Shown here in pieces: positions 33,922 to 48,900 of a DNA stretch of 64,000 nt. The translations under genes and the position numbers were made by a program. The DNA comes from Tetraselmis striata. Its lineage: Eukaryota > Chlorophyta > Chlorodendrophyceae > Chlorodendrales > Chlorodendraceae. Location of the stretch: contig VCJN01003112.1 in the NCBI GenBank assembly GCA_006384855.1, forward strand, positions 1-64,000, in the 5' to 3' direction. Each line of letters opens with the position of its first letter. Within the stretch, counting starts at the first letter, position 1. The notes beneath the pieces are model-generated. The model did not search any database and was not told the origin of the DNA. It saw only the letters and a list, made by a program, of their open reading frames with translations.

Positions 33922-36900
33922 TTATTATGTGCCGGTAGAAGCTGCAGGTTTTTTGTGTTTAGCGATGTTGTTGTGTATGATTCGTTCCTCTTTACAGTAC
34001 TATGGGCTGCTCATGCCAACTATTGTTTTGGCTACACAGATGATGAACTGATGAGCACATCGGGCATAATGGACATTGGAGAGATTATGGGCACATTCGC
34101 ATCATGGGCATATAAATCATGCGCCAACAGCGGGGAGAAATGATCGGGGAACGGCATTCGCACAGCAAGGCTGCCAGCAGCGCCATCATCAGGCGGAATG
34201 AGCAGCGAGAATAAGCAGGATCACGGTAGTATTTGTACAGGCGTACAGGTACTCGCAACCGTACTCATATGTAAAGCGCTTCAGCTTATATTGTGTGGTG
34301 CTGATGCTACCCTCACCTGCTCTCCCAATGCAGGCGCCTCTAGCGACATGCTGCATAGCAGCCAAAGGGGGGGACCGGCTACTAACCCGTACTCGTACCG
34401 ATAGCATACCGTTTTTACTACGAGCGGAACCTGCTATCAAACATTGTCAAATAATAACAGGCCAATTCTGGCCTGCGACAAAATAATGGAATACATATGA
34501 AAATATAAAAATATAAAAATAAATAGTTCATTTTGACTTTAGTAATCCGAAGCGAGATTATTACGTATCCGTGACATTCCTTCTCATTATGCCTTGATGA
34601 CAGAGCACAAAAACTGTCCCATTTCCGCCAAAGATCCTCCAAAATGGGTGGGAAATGATTATCGAGTTCATACGGGCTGAAAACTGCAAATCCCCTGATC
34701 ACCCTCCCAGCCTCATACTTCTGATACGACGACTCGGGCTGCGTAGACGACGCACATTTTAATATAAAAATAATGGTTCATTTTGACTTTAGTAGAAATA
34801 GAAAATATAAAAATAATGGTTCATTTTGACTTTAGTAATCCGAAGCGAGATTATTACGTATCCGTGACATTCCTTCTCATTATGCCTTGATGACAGAGCA
34901 CAAAAACTGTCCCATTTCCGCCAAAGATCCTCCAAAATGGGTGGGAAATGATTATCGAGTTCATACGGGCTGAAAACTGCAAATCGCCTGATCACTCTCC
35001 CAGCCTCATACTTCTGATACGACGACTCGGGCTGCGTAGACGACGCACATTTTTCGTATGGATAATCCTTACGGGCATGAATGAAACTAAAACAAGGGTC
35101 GGATTTCTCTCTATAAACCATCGTTTTCTTCCACATAGAAAACCTTGATGGTATGAAAATAAATGCGAAAACAAGCCATAGCGAGTAGTGCCTGTAGAGA
35201 AACCACCGGTGTCTTTCGCGTAACTCCTTTCGCGTTAATACCGGCTTTACTGGGTACCATACATGCCCGGAGGATAATTGCACCGCAGGCTCCGACCGGC
35301 AACCGCAGTTGGGTTTGTGGTGTTTTGGGGCGGACTTGTACGGATGATTCACGGTCGATACAAGCCTCCATTCGGTGTTTCCCAGCGCATACAAGACTCC
35401 CAGCAATCTGCCGCACTTCGCGGGCCCTCTTACCGGGCGGCTTATATGCGCCCGGAAGCACCTCCCGGTCGGCTTGCTGTATCTACCACGTGAAGACGGT
35501 ATTTACATTGAAAAGCACGAGAGAACACTTAAGATGACAAAACCTCGCAATGTGTTCTCATCTGCAGTTTTCTCTCGTGTTTTCAATGTCAATACCGCCT
35601 TCGCATGGTAGATACACGCAACTGGGAGGTGTTTCAAGGCGCATCCAGGTCGCGCGGTTAGAGGGCGCGCGAAGCGCGGCCAATCGCTGGAAGGCGTGTA
35701 TGCGCCAGGAAATAACACCGATTGGGAGCTTGTATCGACCGTGATTTATCCATACCAGTCCGCCCGGAAACACCGCGAACCCAACTGCGGTCGGAGCTGG
35801 CCGTGTAATTATCCTCCGTGAATGTATGGCTGGATACGGCACTGTAGCGTATACAACGCGTAAACGCATGAAACGAAACGCATGGACTTGTATGGATATA
35901 GTATAATTTACTATGTCAACCTACGACACCGTACTACATGGTACCTCGTACTGAGTACGCGCTTTCGGACATGTAATCCCGGTTTTCGATTACATGCCAG
36001 TTGCAACATGTTATCCTCCACCCGTGCCTAAGCCTCCAAACCATTAACAATTTCCCTTTGACCAAGGCGTAGCTCTCCCGAGACGCCCCCAAGAGTGGAG
36101 TAGATGCCCAGAACCTTTGGGGGGGAGGGGGGGTGATTTGGGGGTGGTTCATGTATTTGGTCCTGCGGACGTCAGACAAGCGGCATGACGATGGTCACTT
36201 TTGGGGACTGTTCAAGCAGCAAATTGACGCCGAGCTACTTGCCGGCGATGGGATCAACCCCATCACGGCCTTCGAGCTTGCTGCCGCGCCATTCAAGCTG
36301 CCACTATATTTAGGAAACCACGAGGTGCGCGGACTTTGTTAGGTGTGGTGGACCTGCAACGGTCGGCTGTGTGCGTTCAAGGAGAGATGCCTAGGTCGGC
36401 GACTCAATCGCCCGCGGACTGCCACATCACCACCGCCCCGTCATCAGAGGCCCACCAAAAGTGCTGGGTTTTGATTGTCCGGGTCTTAGCTGTGCAGTGA
36501 TGCTATTCGTGCAGCGAGTTGGCTTACGGACGACCGCGTTGTTATCTCCGTCTGTGGCAGCTTGCCTGCAACTGACAGGTTTCACCGTAGCAGCGGGAGT
36601 TTCCGGCTGGTCGCCACCGACGGGGGTAACAACGGGCTCGCCACCGATACAACAGGCAACGTTGGCATTGCTTAGGCTGGCGGGCAACATTGAGTCGTAT
36701 TACGATAGTTTTCCGAGGTGTACCAGGCGGTATCGTATCCGTTCCAAATATTTCCGGACTGGTTTCCTGTATTTGTAGTAGGAAATAGGGCTAGGAAACA
36801 TAGGATGGCCGATTGCTTGCGCTGTGATAACACTTCGTGTTCCTCACTATGGTTAGCATGTCCTGAGAATAACTCGGTCGGAGCGAGTGGACGCAGCAGA

Positions 36901-39900
36901 CTAGCAGTTGTAATCAATTTCAATTTAGTAGGAAATACATACCTACTGCAACGATAGGAACGTCCGCCTACGGTTTCGCGTTACGCCCTAGTTGCGAAAT
37001 AAGGATTACGCCCCGAACGTTCCATATCATTCCTGATCGGAGGCTTGACCCTGGATATAAAATTTCAAATCCCGAACGCCTCAGTACATTACGGCCATGT
37101 GAAGTTCGAGCAAATGTCAACAACGTTTCCCTGACTAAGTAGAGTAGAGTAGGGTAAAGTTCGCCGCCAGACATCGGCCGAAGCTGCCCCAACACTTGAC
37201 CTCTTCCGCCAATTGCAGTCGTAGGTCTAGCATAGCCCGTAGACCTTTGCCTGATTCTAATCTCGAAGGGCTAATGCATCAACCGGGTAGCCCTAAATCC
37301 GGGACACGCCGGGCCGATATTGCCGAAATATATTGACCAGGAACCGAACTTGGAACCTCTCGCATAGGAGACGACCGCTCAACCGAGCGGACAAGGAATG
37401 ATGTGGTACGGATTAGTAGCCGGCGGTCTTCCCGCCGGTGAGAGGGATTTTACCTGTATACGCAATTTTCGGACCCGTACCGATTATATACTGGCGGTGA
37501 TATTATTAGTAGTAAACTGTTTAATATAGTCGCTATGTAATCCGTCCAGGCTCTCCGGGAGTTTGTTGCCAGCCAGCCCGCTGAGTTCCGCCATCACCTG
37601 TCGCGCACGCGTCGGGGGTTGTTGCAGCGAGTCTCTGCTTGCGTGCATGGTACTTTGGGCGGCATTCTCTGCCGGAGTGCATACGGCCAAGTCTGAAGCG
37701 TCTGCCCGTGCTCATTCCGCACCCTCTTCTGGTGCGGCTTCCACCGCGCGCAATTGCTGTAGTGGACGTTTCTATTGCCTTTTCGTGTGGTTTACTGATC
37801 GCCTTTTGCAGCTCATAGCGAGCGGAGACAGTGGTTTGGACACCTTATAAGGGGGAAACGGCCTTGCAGGTCTCGCTATGTAATTTGTATATTCATATTC
37901 ACATTCGCTTTGAGTACAGGACTGAGAACAGCTGTTACAATATACAGCTACAGTATTTCAATGTTAGTAGTCGCGCCTGGGCCGGGGGGGGGGGGGGGGG
38001 GGGGGGGCAGCAGATATTTTATATATCGGAGTATCGTACTCGTACTCGAATATTTCATCGTTACTGTTGTAAAAGTAAAGTAAAGTTCGCCCCGGGACAT
38101 CGGCCGAAACCGCCCCAGCACTTGACCTCGTGCGCCAACTGCAGTCGTAGGTCTGGCATAGCCCATAGACCATTGCCTCATTCGAACCCCGAAGGGCTAA
38201 TGCATCAACCGAGGAAACCCGGGACACGCGTTACTGTTGTATGTGCAATTATACTTACATGAGCTAGCAGCAGAAGGCGATATCGGAAATCACCAAAGAA
38301 ACGGGCAATCAGAAAGGTCCTCTACAGCGACAGCGACTGCGACTGCGACTGCGACTGCGACTATTATATTTGGTACAATCATCGATGATTTTTATACAGT
38401 GACGTAGTCAACTGTTTGGGATCGTATACCGCCAGTCCGTCGTAATGACACCGCAATGATTATCCCTTGTCGACCATTTTCTTCTCCGTACTTGGTGGTA
38501 AAATTCGCCCCGGGTCATCGACCCGGTTCACGAAGGTCAAGTGCTGGTAAGCCGGCCCAGCACTTGACCTTGTGCTGCGCCAACTACACAGCCATAGACC
38601 ATTGCCTCATTCCAACCCCGAATGAACATCAACCGGGTAAAATCCGGGACCCGGGCCCGGACGAATTGCCCTGATTGACAGGGCCGGGAGTCGATCGGGG
38701 GACCTCCTGAGGACACCACAGCTCTACCGGGCGGACAGACATCGAGGCCGTATCTGCCGGTATCGGTAGCGACTACTGGTGATTACCGGTAAGGATTAGC
38801 GACATACCCAATGCGGCAGTACAGGTATGGTGCAAGTGGGAAGGGCCAGACCACGTGCTATTGGCGCGCACGTGGGAAGTGCTGGAGCGGCTTCGGCCGA
38901 TGGCCCTGAGCGAACTTTATTTTTACGGGTACCTGTAAATTCGTTTTATTCGTGCATTCCTGACCGACTCAAGGATGATTCACGCGCTTATTATGATTCC
39001 GTAATAAACCCTGTAGACGCGCGTACTGTTCATTGGTCGTTAATCCACGCGCTCATACCTGTACGGGTAGTCCTCAAAATATACTCTTGATACAGCAAGA
39101 GGAAAATCTACTCGTAAAATTGGTGACGCGGTGACGCAGCGAGCATGAATACGGCATGAGATATATTTGCAATGTTTTAAATATCGCAATTTTTTTACGG
39201 TCTGATACATGCGACGGTCCCATAAACTTGACAAGTATTTGTATGTTAAAAAAAATTGATAGACGGGGATGCCCTCTACAGCTCCGCATTCATAGTTGCA
39301 TGAGCTAGCTGCAAAAGGGTACCTCCGTGTCATCGCTACCGGTCAGGTTTATCCTCTGCCTTCTACCACTGTAGCACTAGTTGTTAACGTCTTTATTAGA
39401 GCAAACTAAAGCAAATATTTACCATTTGTTTAAGCTTGTTTAAGCCCTGCTTCCTCGGCCGATGTACGAGTACAACCGTAGGGTCTGATTCTATTCTTTA
39501 TTTCTTTAATTCTCTGAGCTCATCTAATTAGCGACTGGCGACTATGCTATCCTTTATCGAGGAAAAATCTTCGATTTTATTGTAATCTCACACTGGTACC
39601 AGCACCATATAAACACAAACGGTCATCTTCGGATAAGCAAGGTTTTTTGACCCCCGCATAGAGGAAAAATGTCGAAAGAAAACTTCCGAATACAGCAAGA
39701 ATACATCACATACATTTCACACCAGTGTGCAAAACAATTCAGTATTAAAGCCCCGCGGACCGTATTTATTCAAGTGTACGGCATTTATATATTATTTTAC
39801 TCTATTTGCAACGAGCAATGCATTCGGTTCTACTCTGGATAGGTCTAGCCTGCCATAGGACGAGTGCGGGCGGCATAATGAATATGACGTTATCAATGCC

Positions 39901-42900
39901 CTCGGGGCATTGAATGGGGCAACGGTCTAATGGCTATGCCAGACCTACGACTGCAGTTGGCGCCCGCGATTAAGTGCTGCGGCGGCGGATCTGGCCGACC
40001 CGGCCTGGACTGGGCGAACTTCACTTTTTTTTAATGATTTGAAATGACTTCTGCCGGAAATGACGACGAATATTATCGGCCCGTGCGGATAGTACAGGTA
40101 TATTAATACTAACCGCTATATCCCGTATACTGTACTGGCTGTACCAGTAGTGTTCCAAAATACCCCGCAAATATCATCGCTAAATAGGATATTTGAGACG
40201 AATATCGGATATTTTATGCTGCTGATTTCTCGCATGCAGCCATCTTGATACTCGTATACCCGCACTCGTACTCGCGCGACGGTCGGTCATAATGGCACGT
40301 TAGTATTAGCTACCCGGTATTTCATTCGGTAATTCTCTCATAATTCCGCCTCAGCGGCTCCGCCTGTATATCGCGTTGTGCCTGCACAGGTATCCGCTAG
40401 CTCCTGTAAATATTACATTATTCCACGGACGTGAGGGGCGCCGGCATAGGTAAGAGCAAATAAGTAAAAGTGTCAATATACCCTGAAGACACCTGCGCTG
40501 GTTGTCGCATATTTTTGTGTGCGATGCAGACTTGCCTCTTATGGCTGATATGATACAGCTGATTATTGCCCGTGACAGGGCATTGCGCCTCCACTTTTCA
40601 ATGTTTGAATGGTACAGTTGGGTCATATACCAATATGCCATGCATGGTATGTCGGCTTGTTGGTTACGGGGCCCACCCCATGAGTCATCACTGCATCGCG
40701 CTGCTTGCCACAGGTGTTTTCACGGCCAAACCAAAAGGTGGCAGAGGACGCGTCCTGGAAAGAATCGTTGTACTCCATGTATAACAGCAGTGCTCAGAGC
40801 ATGCGCATCGCCATGTACGGCTGCAAACATGACGCGAGCGCCTTTGAAGTACTCCTCAAGGTGCGGCCAGCGCATCAAGGCAGGGCAGGCTGGGTGAGCG
40901 CGCGTGGGCCTACCCTCTGATGTGGTGCTGCTTCGCCTCGCCCAGGGAACCTGCAACATGACCGAGATTGGAGCGCTGAGCGATAGCTTCATCGACACCG
41001 CAGCTCTGGGCGGGCCCAAGGTCCTCAACCCCGCCTTGTGTACATGTATATAAGGCGTATACCTGTGGTTCGAGTCACTACAGCTTGATTGAGCATGCAG
41101 ATGGCGCATGTGGGTGCAGCTGCGGTTGTAGGGCATGCTGCCTGAGGCCCGCTCCCTCTGCCTCAGGTGTTTGTGGTGTCAACGTTGGTGAGCGTGACGC
41201 CAGCCAGCCCCTATCTCTTCCGAAACTACGAGTACCCGCCCGAAGGCAGCCAGCAGCGCGCCGCCATGGGCATTGAGTTTGGCTCCTCGAAGCATGAGGT
41301 GTGGAAGGCGATCCGCGCCTCCTCTGCGGCGCCGTACTACCTGGATGACTTTGCAAGTGGGGACGAGCGCTGGCAAGATGGCGCCGTTACGGCCAACAAC
41401 CCCGCGCTTTTATGCATCCGGGTCCGCCCCACCTCCTAGCCTGTACTGCCCTGTCATCTATGCCTGGCTTACGCCCATTGCGCCTTTCTACCTTTCCCCT
41501 GTTGCTGGAGCCTGAGGCTGCGCGCGCTGTACCACACAGGAGGCGCGTGCTCTCTGGCCAGACACGCCCATCGAGTGCGTGGTGAGCCTGGGGGCAGGGA
41601 CCGTACCGGCAGTGAAGCGGCCGAAGAGCATGTCGTCCTACCTGGACACCGGCAATGTACTGATCGAGAATGCCTGCAAGTGAGGGCGGCCCAGGCCCTG
41701 GACATGATAACCACATGCCTCACCAGCATGCCGTCTTGGGTGACATACATTCAGGGCCTGGGGTATGCGGGCTACCAAAAGTGGAGGGGGGGGGGGGGGG
41801 GGGGGGGGCTGAGGGGGGAGTGTGTGTGGATGCACAGTGTGGAACGGGCGGCGGAAGGCCTGGCAGCGCTGTGCCCCCTCATCCCGGGCATGCAGTACTT
41901 CCGCTTCAACCCTGTGGACGAAGCTAACCTCATGGAGCTGGACTCCATCGATCCAGCGGAGCACGAGAAGATTTTGCACGTTGCGGAGCGCTACATCGAC
42001 GAGGAGCGCCTGCGCTTCGAGGCGGCCGCCGCGGCGCTCAACTCTGGTCTCGAGGTGCGTAGCAGCCACACGGCGCGCCCTGGGAGTCAACATAGCTCCA
42101 ATATCAATTTACGTACCCCGGTACGATGGCTCTAGAAGGCTGCGAACAGACGGAACGGAAGCAGTGACCGTTTCGATGCTGCATAGTGTATCAAAAAGCT
42201 AGCGGTCCCAATGATACCATGCCCTTCTACCCAATCTACCTCTGATATGTGCCTATGGTCTGCTGCCTTGCAGGGCATGGAGTGCCGCATCGCTCACGAG
42301 GGGCTGGGCATGGCTAAGGGGCTGGTCGTCGTCGAATGCCCACATGCGCAGGCCACCTGCTCCGCTCCGGCTAGCCACCGAGAGGTGCGCCGCGCTGCAG
42401 CATCATGCCTGCCCCTCACTCCCGCAAATGCCCACCTGAGTGCTGTGAGGGATAAGGAGTACGGTTGTGATGTCCTGATCAGGTTACCAGCATCGAGTTG
42501 CTATGCTGGTCCCCCAGCAAGAGGCAGTTATGGTATTAGGTCTGGGGAATCAGGGCGATGAAACCCTGAGTGCAGGCAACGTTGCTTCCTCCCCTGCTGG
42601 CCAGCTTGCCCCCAAGTCTCCCGGAAGAACACCACAAGGTTTCAGAGTTTAGGTTGTGCGTTGTAGACCTAGCTGTGACTTTACCCCAGCTGACATCCCC
42701 TGTGTCACCAGGCCACCGCAGACGTGTGCGCCGCGCAGCCGCGCTTTCTCAAGCGGCTGCAACTCAAGGTGCAAGAGACAGACCTGCCCCCAGTGCCCAA
42801 GCTTGAGGAGCGAGTGCACCGGGGTACCCTCCCCCCCTCCCCGTCCTGTTCGATGCTGTCTCTCACCACCACCGTGCCCCATCCACATGTGCCAAACACT

Positions 42901-45900
42901 GGATGCCAGTGAAGCCCCCCCCCCCCCCCCCCCCCCCTCCTCTCCCCTCTTCTCACCCTGCTTCTACCTCCACAGCGTCCTTTGACTACCGGAGACGAAG
43001 CGGCAATGCGCCGGTTGGAGCCAGCCCTGAGGTGTGGTGTGTGATATCCCCCCCCCCCTCCCCCAATGAGTCCAGACACTTCAGCCGTCTGACCCCAGCA
43101 ATAGGCTGTCTGATTGCCTGTCGCTCCGTGTGCACGCTGAGTTGCCATGCTCCGGAACCCTTCTTCATTTCAGGCTCAGCACGTGTTTCCAGGACTAACT
43201 ACACTCACAAATCTTCCCAAGTGAGCTCAGCCGCGTGATGCTAGGCCAAGGAGGCCGGGCTGATCTCACCGGCTGCCGGTGCCCATGCCAGGTGACCAAG
43301 CTGATGCAATGCGCACGGCAGTATAGCGGCCAGATGGGCGTGCTCCACCTTGCGCTGCACTCAACGGAGGCCGGCGCAGTCACTCGCTGGCGGCACAAGG
43401 TGGGGAGCTCCGCGCCAGTGGGCCGATCCGGGCCCAGCCACACGGCGCCCAGTGGCGGGGCCTAATCACTGCGTGCCTATGCGCAGGTGGAGGCAGTCGC
43501 GGAGCCGTCACGCGAAGCGGCAGAGATCGCGCAGGCTGTGGGTCTCCCACCAGGGGAGAGCTTGAGCGAGGTATGCCGACCGGATGCCCAGCTAATGACG
43601 GTGAACGTAGAACTCCACTGGATTCGCGCTGTACTGCAGTGGCTTTTCCTTTTAGTTGCGTGGAACTATTCTTGGGGACTCAGCTAGTTGTATCTTGGTA
43701 AAGGTGGTTTCTGGCCCGGGTGTTGTTTAGGCTGATTTGTGTCAGTGTCAGTGTCAGTGTGGCAGTGTTGAATACCATAGTAGCAGCAACAGCCAGCTCG
43801 GCATGTGCAGTGCATGCGTGTTTGCGTCACGCGCTCGGCCGGCTGGGCTGCACCACAGGCGTTTGCGGCCGTGGACAGCGTGGAGGTGGACGGCCGGCAG
43901 CTCATGCTGCTTGGCAAGCAGTCGCAGCGTGTGGAGGGGGAGCTGGTCAGCAGCTACATGCTCCGAACCAGCGTGCCGGACAGCTTCCTGACGCCCAGTG
44001 AGGTGCTGGCGTCGCAGGTGAGGCACGCAGGAAGACTCCATGGCGCTGCTATTATCAGAGCATTCTATCTCGGCCACCACTGACCCCTATGACACCCCAA
44101 CACCCAGAGTAGTAATACTGTTATTGTTTTCGACGCATCATGTATGTCCAAATCCAGTGTGGATCAGCAGTAGTGTTTCCAGAAACTATGGCTGAACTAG
44201 TTGAATGCAGCAGTGCAGCTGTTTTCACCCCTGGGCATGCAAGTCTGACAAGCTGTGACTCTGAGAGTTGGCGAATTGGTTATTTGTAGCTGCACCGCCG
44301 TGTTTAAAACTCGGTTCATTTTCTTATAATAAGGATTGTGCATTTGTATAACAAGGTTGTATAATAAGGATTGTGTAATTTAGTATCTATCATGAGCTAA
44401 ACCCTAATGACATCGATTGTTCGTTCTTTGCCAGCTTTCCAGCAGAATACAGACAGACACATGGAATAGACACATAGACAATGTTACGCACTTCCCGCAT
44501 GTAATCGGGATAGTTCTGGGTGGAACTAAAATAGACCCGCATTTAATTACTTTGGTGGTTTTTGTACTGTGTTTTAGTGTTCATTCTTATGTTGTTTCAC
44601 AGAGAATACAGTGGCTCTCATGCCGAGTTTACACCAGGAAAAAAATCACTTGCTTTACTTCTAGACTGCCCAAGTCCTGTACAGCAAACCCGGTATAGAC
44701 TGCGCGGGTATGGAAGAATACAACTTTTGCAACACGGGAGACGACTCTCGACCTAGCGGCAAGGAGGATTTGCGAGTTTCGCCAACAACCCAACGGGGAC
44801 ATCGGGAGGGCCAGAACTCAGGTTGATCAGGGATCGCGTGAGGGTTTCCTCGCTGTATGTGGTTCAGGGGGTTGCCAAGTCCCAGGGGGTTGCCGATGCG
44901 CACGAGCGGTGGGTTGGAGAGGATCGGGGGTTATATCACCGCTGACCCTCTACCAAGCGGTCCCTGATTGCGAATCAACCCCCCCCCCCCCCCCCCGCCC
45001 CCAACCACCACCACCTCACAAAGCAATGGCTTCCCAGATAGCCAACGATTAAACCTGCTCGACCCCCTACTTCGAGGAGCCTGCGGGAAAACTTAAGGGA
45101 GATATTGTTGTTTCCGTGGCGATGTCGGCGGAAATATGGAATGGCGAAAATAGCGACGACTACAAATCTACAATCCTCATAGCTTGTAGTTAGTGCTCAT
45201 ACAGTACCAGCTCTACTGCTACAAGGTACCACTACAAGGAACAACTTATAATATTAAGTTGTAAACAAGCCAGCACTGAAAATACACACTCATTCCGCCT
45301 GACACTTCCTGACTCGTTAAAAAAAATACCGGGCGGGCGAAATCCTATGTAAGAAGTAGTTGCTACAACAGGGAGTGTGCAGCATTTTTTGCACATATAT
45401 GATATATATCTATTATCTATTATCTATATACATGATATATTTCTATTAGATAAAAAATTATCTCTATATATTTTCATATTTTGTATACAACGCATATAAC
45501 TATGTGTGTTAATCATCTTTTTATATATGTTATGCATATTTATATGTACATATGTAGTATTCACATTGCCAGTCCCGTTTTGCCAAAGGAGCGTGTGACA
45601 TTATTACAAGGCACCCGCCACGCTAATTAAAAAGAGTTAGGTGAGGTGGGAAGCGTGCGAGCATAAGCGCCAGTAGCGACTACAGCAAAAGGAATGAGAG
45701 CAGTGGCACCTCGAGCACCACTTACGTAGTGCTGGAAGCTCGGGACTGTGCGCTCGGGATTACGTGCTGGATGACGTAGTGCTGGAAGCTCGGGACTGTG
45801 CGGTCGGGAGCTGTCGAAGGTCAGCTGGCACAGCTGCCAGCCGCCGCCACTCTAGAAACTTCAAGAAAGTCCGGCGCGTCGTGTTATGTAGCAGATTTTA

Positions 45901-48900
45901 GGGTTTAAAACCCTTAACCCTTAACGTTGCTAAGGATTAGCAGCGACAGCTGGCAGAAAAGTTTTAAATTCAAGTTCCCGCGCCACTGGCTGAATAACCC
46001 CAGTTAAGTGCTGAACAATGACATACATACATACATACATACATACAGAAGTAGGCCGTACTACTGTAGGAGTACTCGCGGTAGTCGCCGACTAATGACG
46101 ACTCGTGGCACGGCGTAGGATACTCGCAGCAGGCGCGGTACTGATCGGAGTAGTGGCGCAGCACGATGATGCTGAGTCGTGGTATCAGCAGGGTGAGTCG
46201 TACGATGAGTGTAGTATTAGTATCTACTGCTGAGTTGAGTAGCTATCCCCATACGGTCTGGCGCAACTCATGCGCTGGGTACAGGTAGTATATGCGGTGC
46301 CGCCGATGCAGCGCATGCTGGCAGGTACATGTACTGTAGTTTAGGTAGAACACCATTACAGCAGGCCTGCTGGTACAGGTAGTGTTTACCCGTACGTCCG
46401 TACCGTAGTAGTACGATATGTAGCTACGATATGTAGCGGCTTCGGCGGGATATCGATATTTTCTTTCTCCCGCCCCCGGGACAGTACAGACACCAGTGAA
46501 ACCCTTGCAGCGTCCCTAAGACGGCCGTTCCAGGCAGCGATCCAGTCACGGAAAGCCTTGGGTACCTGTAGGCGACGCTCCGACACAGTATGTCGTCATC
46601 AAGCGAATTGCCGGAGCATTCTGCAAAACCAACTGGAGGCTAGTGACAGAAGTTCCAACACTGTTGGATCACCGTCCATAAAGCGCTGCCATCAAAATAC
46701 CCGGCAGTATACTGATATATGTGTACTTATTTGCGACTATTGAATGATAATATATACCGCTACCGCTATAGTACTGATGTAAAAAATGGATTATACACCG
46801 CTATACTCTACAGTATAGTAGCTCTACTTCGAAGTCTTCCGTGTGCTCCATCATTTCATATGGTCAATTTGGATTCCGCATCCTCCTCTGTTGCTGCTTC
46901 CACTTTATATTTCGCAGTTGCTCCTGTAGTGGACATTTTCTATTGCCGTTTCGGGTGAATTTCCTGGTCGCCTTTTGCAGCTATTGTCTTCTAGTAGGAT
47001 TAAAGGGCGGCCGGGCAGCAGGGCAGGTAGGGCTCTTCTGGTCGCGCCGGCACCCCCCGTATAGGGTACCAGGCACGCGACGGCACCCGTAGTCGCTACC
47101 AGTACCACAGTACCTCCTACCGTAGGGCAGGAGTAGACTCTCTACTGTGTATATAGACTGTATAGACTCTAGGGTATATTAAGGATTGCCCTATCCGTGT
47201 GATCCTTATATCTGTACCCTGTAGTAACCATTTATTACACTCGCTGCTACGGGTGCCTGCGCGCGGCTCTAAGAATGAATAAGGTGTGTGTAAAAGAGGC
47301 TTTTTGGGGGTCGCCAGGCAAACCCCTGAAAGTTCATGATTTATCAAAAAAGGCGGGGCTTTTTTTCTTGGTGGTGAACTTCCTAGCGGTGCGCCGCCCG
47401 GGCGCCGCCCGTATATTATTGGGTACATGAGCTGGCTGCAAAAGGCGACACCGGAGAAGTGACAGAATAGCCCGTGTAGATCCTTACTACGGATACTGGA
47501 CTACTGGTCGCATCTACGGCACCGGTATCATGTACTGACGGTAAGGATTAGTCCTGCTGCTGCTGATCATACGAATCTCAGCGCGTTCCGCCACCGACTA
47601 CCGACTACACCTGTATTATTGTACCCCCCTGCTGGCGTCCATGTATCCTCGTATACACGGCGATTCTAGGTGTCAATTACAAAAAGGCCAGTAACTTGAT
47701 AAAAGGTCGTACTGGTGTGAATTACTAAACGGGCAGTAACAAATCCACCTACTACAAAAGGTCGTACCAGTGCTATGTGTATCATTTTCTTATGATTTTT
47801 TGCTGGATTTCTGTATGGATTTCTTGAATGTTGACTACAGATAAGGATAGTAAAAGAACAACCCAACTACCTTTTCCCCGGAGTGAGAAAGAAAGACCCA
47901 ACCTTTCACAAGGAACGTCTGGTCTGCCGTAAAATGCCAGGTCTGGTTACATATTGGGCGGATAATCAGGAATTTGCAGACAAACAAGCCCACGAAGAGG
48001 GGGGATGGGCAAGCTGTGGTGCGGTCGATTGATGGAGCTACAGTAAAGGAGAGTGGACCAGCCGGCCGCCATGGAGGCAGGGGGTGGTCATGACCGGCCC
48101 CCGTAAACTTGCGTCCTCCAGGCCCGGGCCAAGGCCACAGTGAGAGAAACCACATCAACTATAGTTTAGAACAACATTTCACAAGGAGCGTCTGGTTTGC
48201 CGACTAGACAATGCTTGGCGCAGCAGGTCAATGGCGGGGGCCAGGGGCAAAAATGTGGAAGGCAACGACATTCCACCGAGGCGTGCCAATGGGAATGCGG
48301 TCGCCAGTGCGGCCTGGAAGGAAGAGGTCGCGCACGAGCGCGTGTCGGAGTACATCACTGAGAGGAGCTGGTACCGAGCTTTATAAGACAAGTAGGGAAC
48401 AATGTCGATGGAATTCCATGCAAGGGGGTTACACCAGTTACGTTCGAAGCGCCATGCGGCGTCGAAGAGGCGCAAGGCGTCGACGGCTTCGCACCGCTGA
48501 TCATGCGAGCGGGCGTTGGAGCGGGGCAGGAGGGCGTTTCTTGGACAAAATCGTGCTCACCTTCATGATCGTGATCCATATCACAGTGCAAGTCATGGAT
48601 GAATCACGGGGGATGGTGGTAATGTAGTAGTATATGTCGTCCGGGGGGTAGCCGTCGTACTTCACACAGGTGAGGTGATACTTGAGGAGCATGTCGGGCT
48701 TCTCAGTCTTGGGGATGCAAACCCAGTGACTCAGTGAGGCAACAGGGTTTGCGCGGGACGTCGCGAAGCGCTCGATGGTACATGCGCCTCTCTCAGCAGA
48801 GAGCGAGGCTAATCAACGCGGATCGAACCGCCAGTCGTCGCAGTCTATCTTGAGACTGCGGAGGTCATCCCAGGTATTCGTAGCAAAATGGATGTAGCGC

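Noticed and set aside
45897-45925. Interstitial telomere (TTTAGGG-type) array
   Set aside because: Only one or two imperfect units are present, too few to call.
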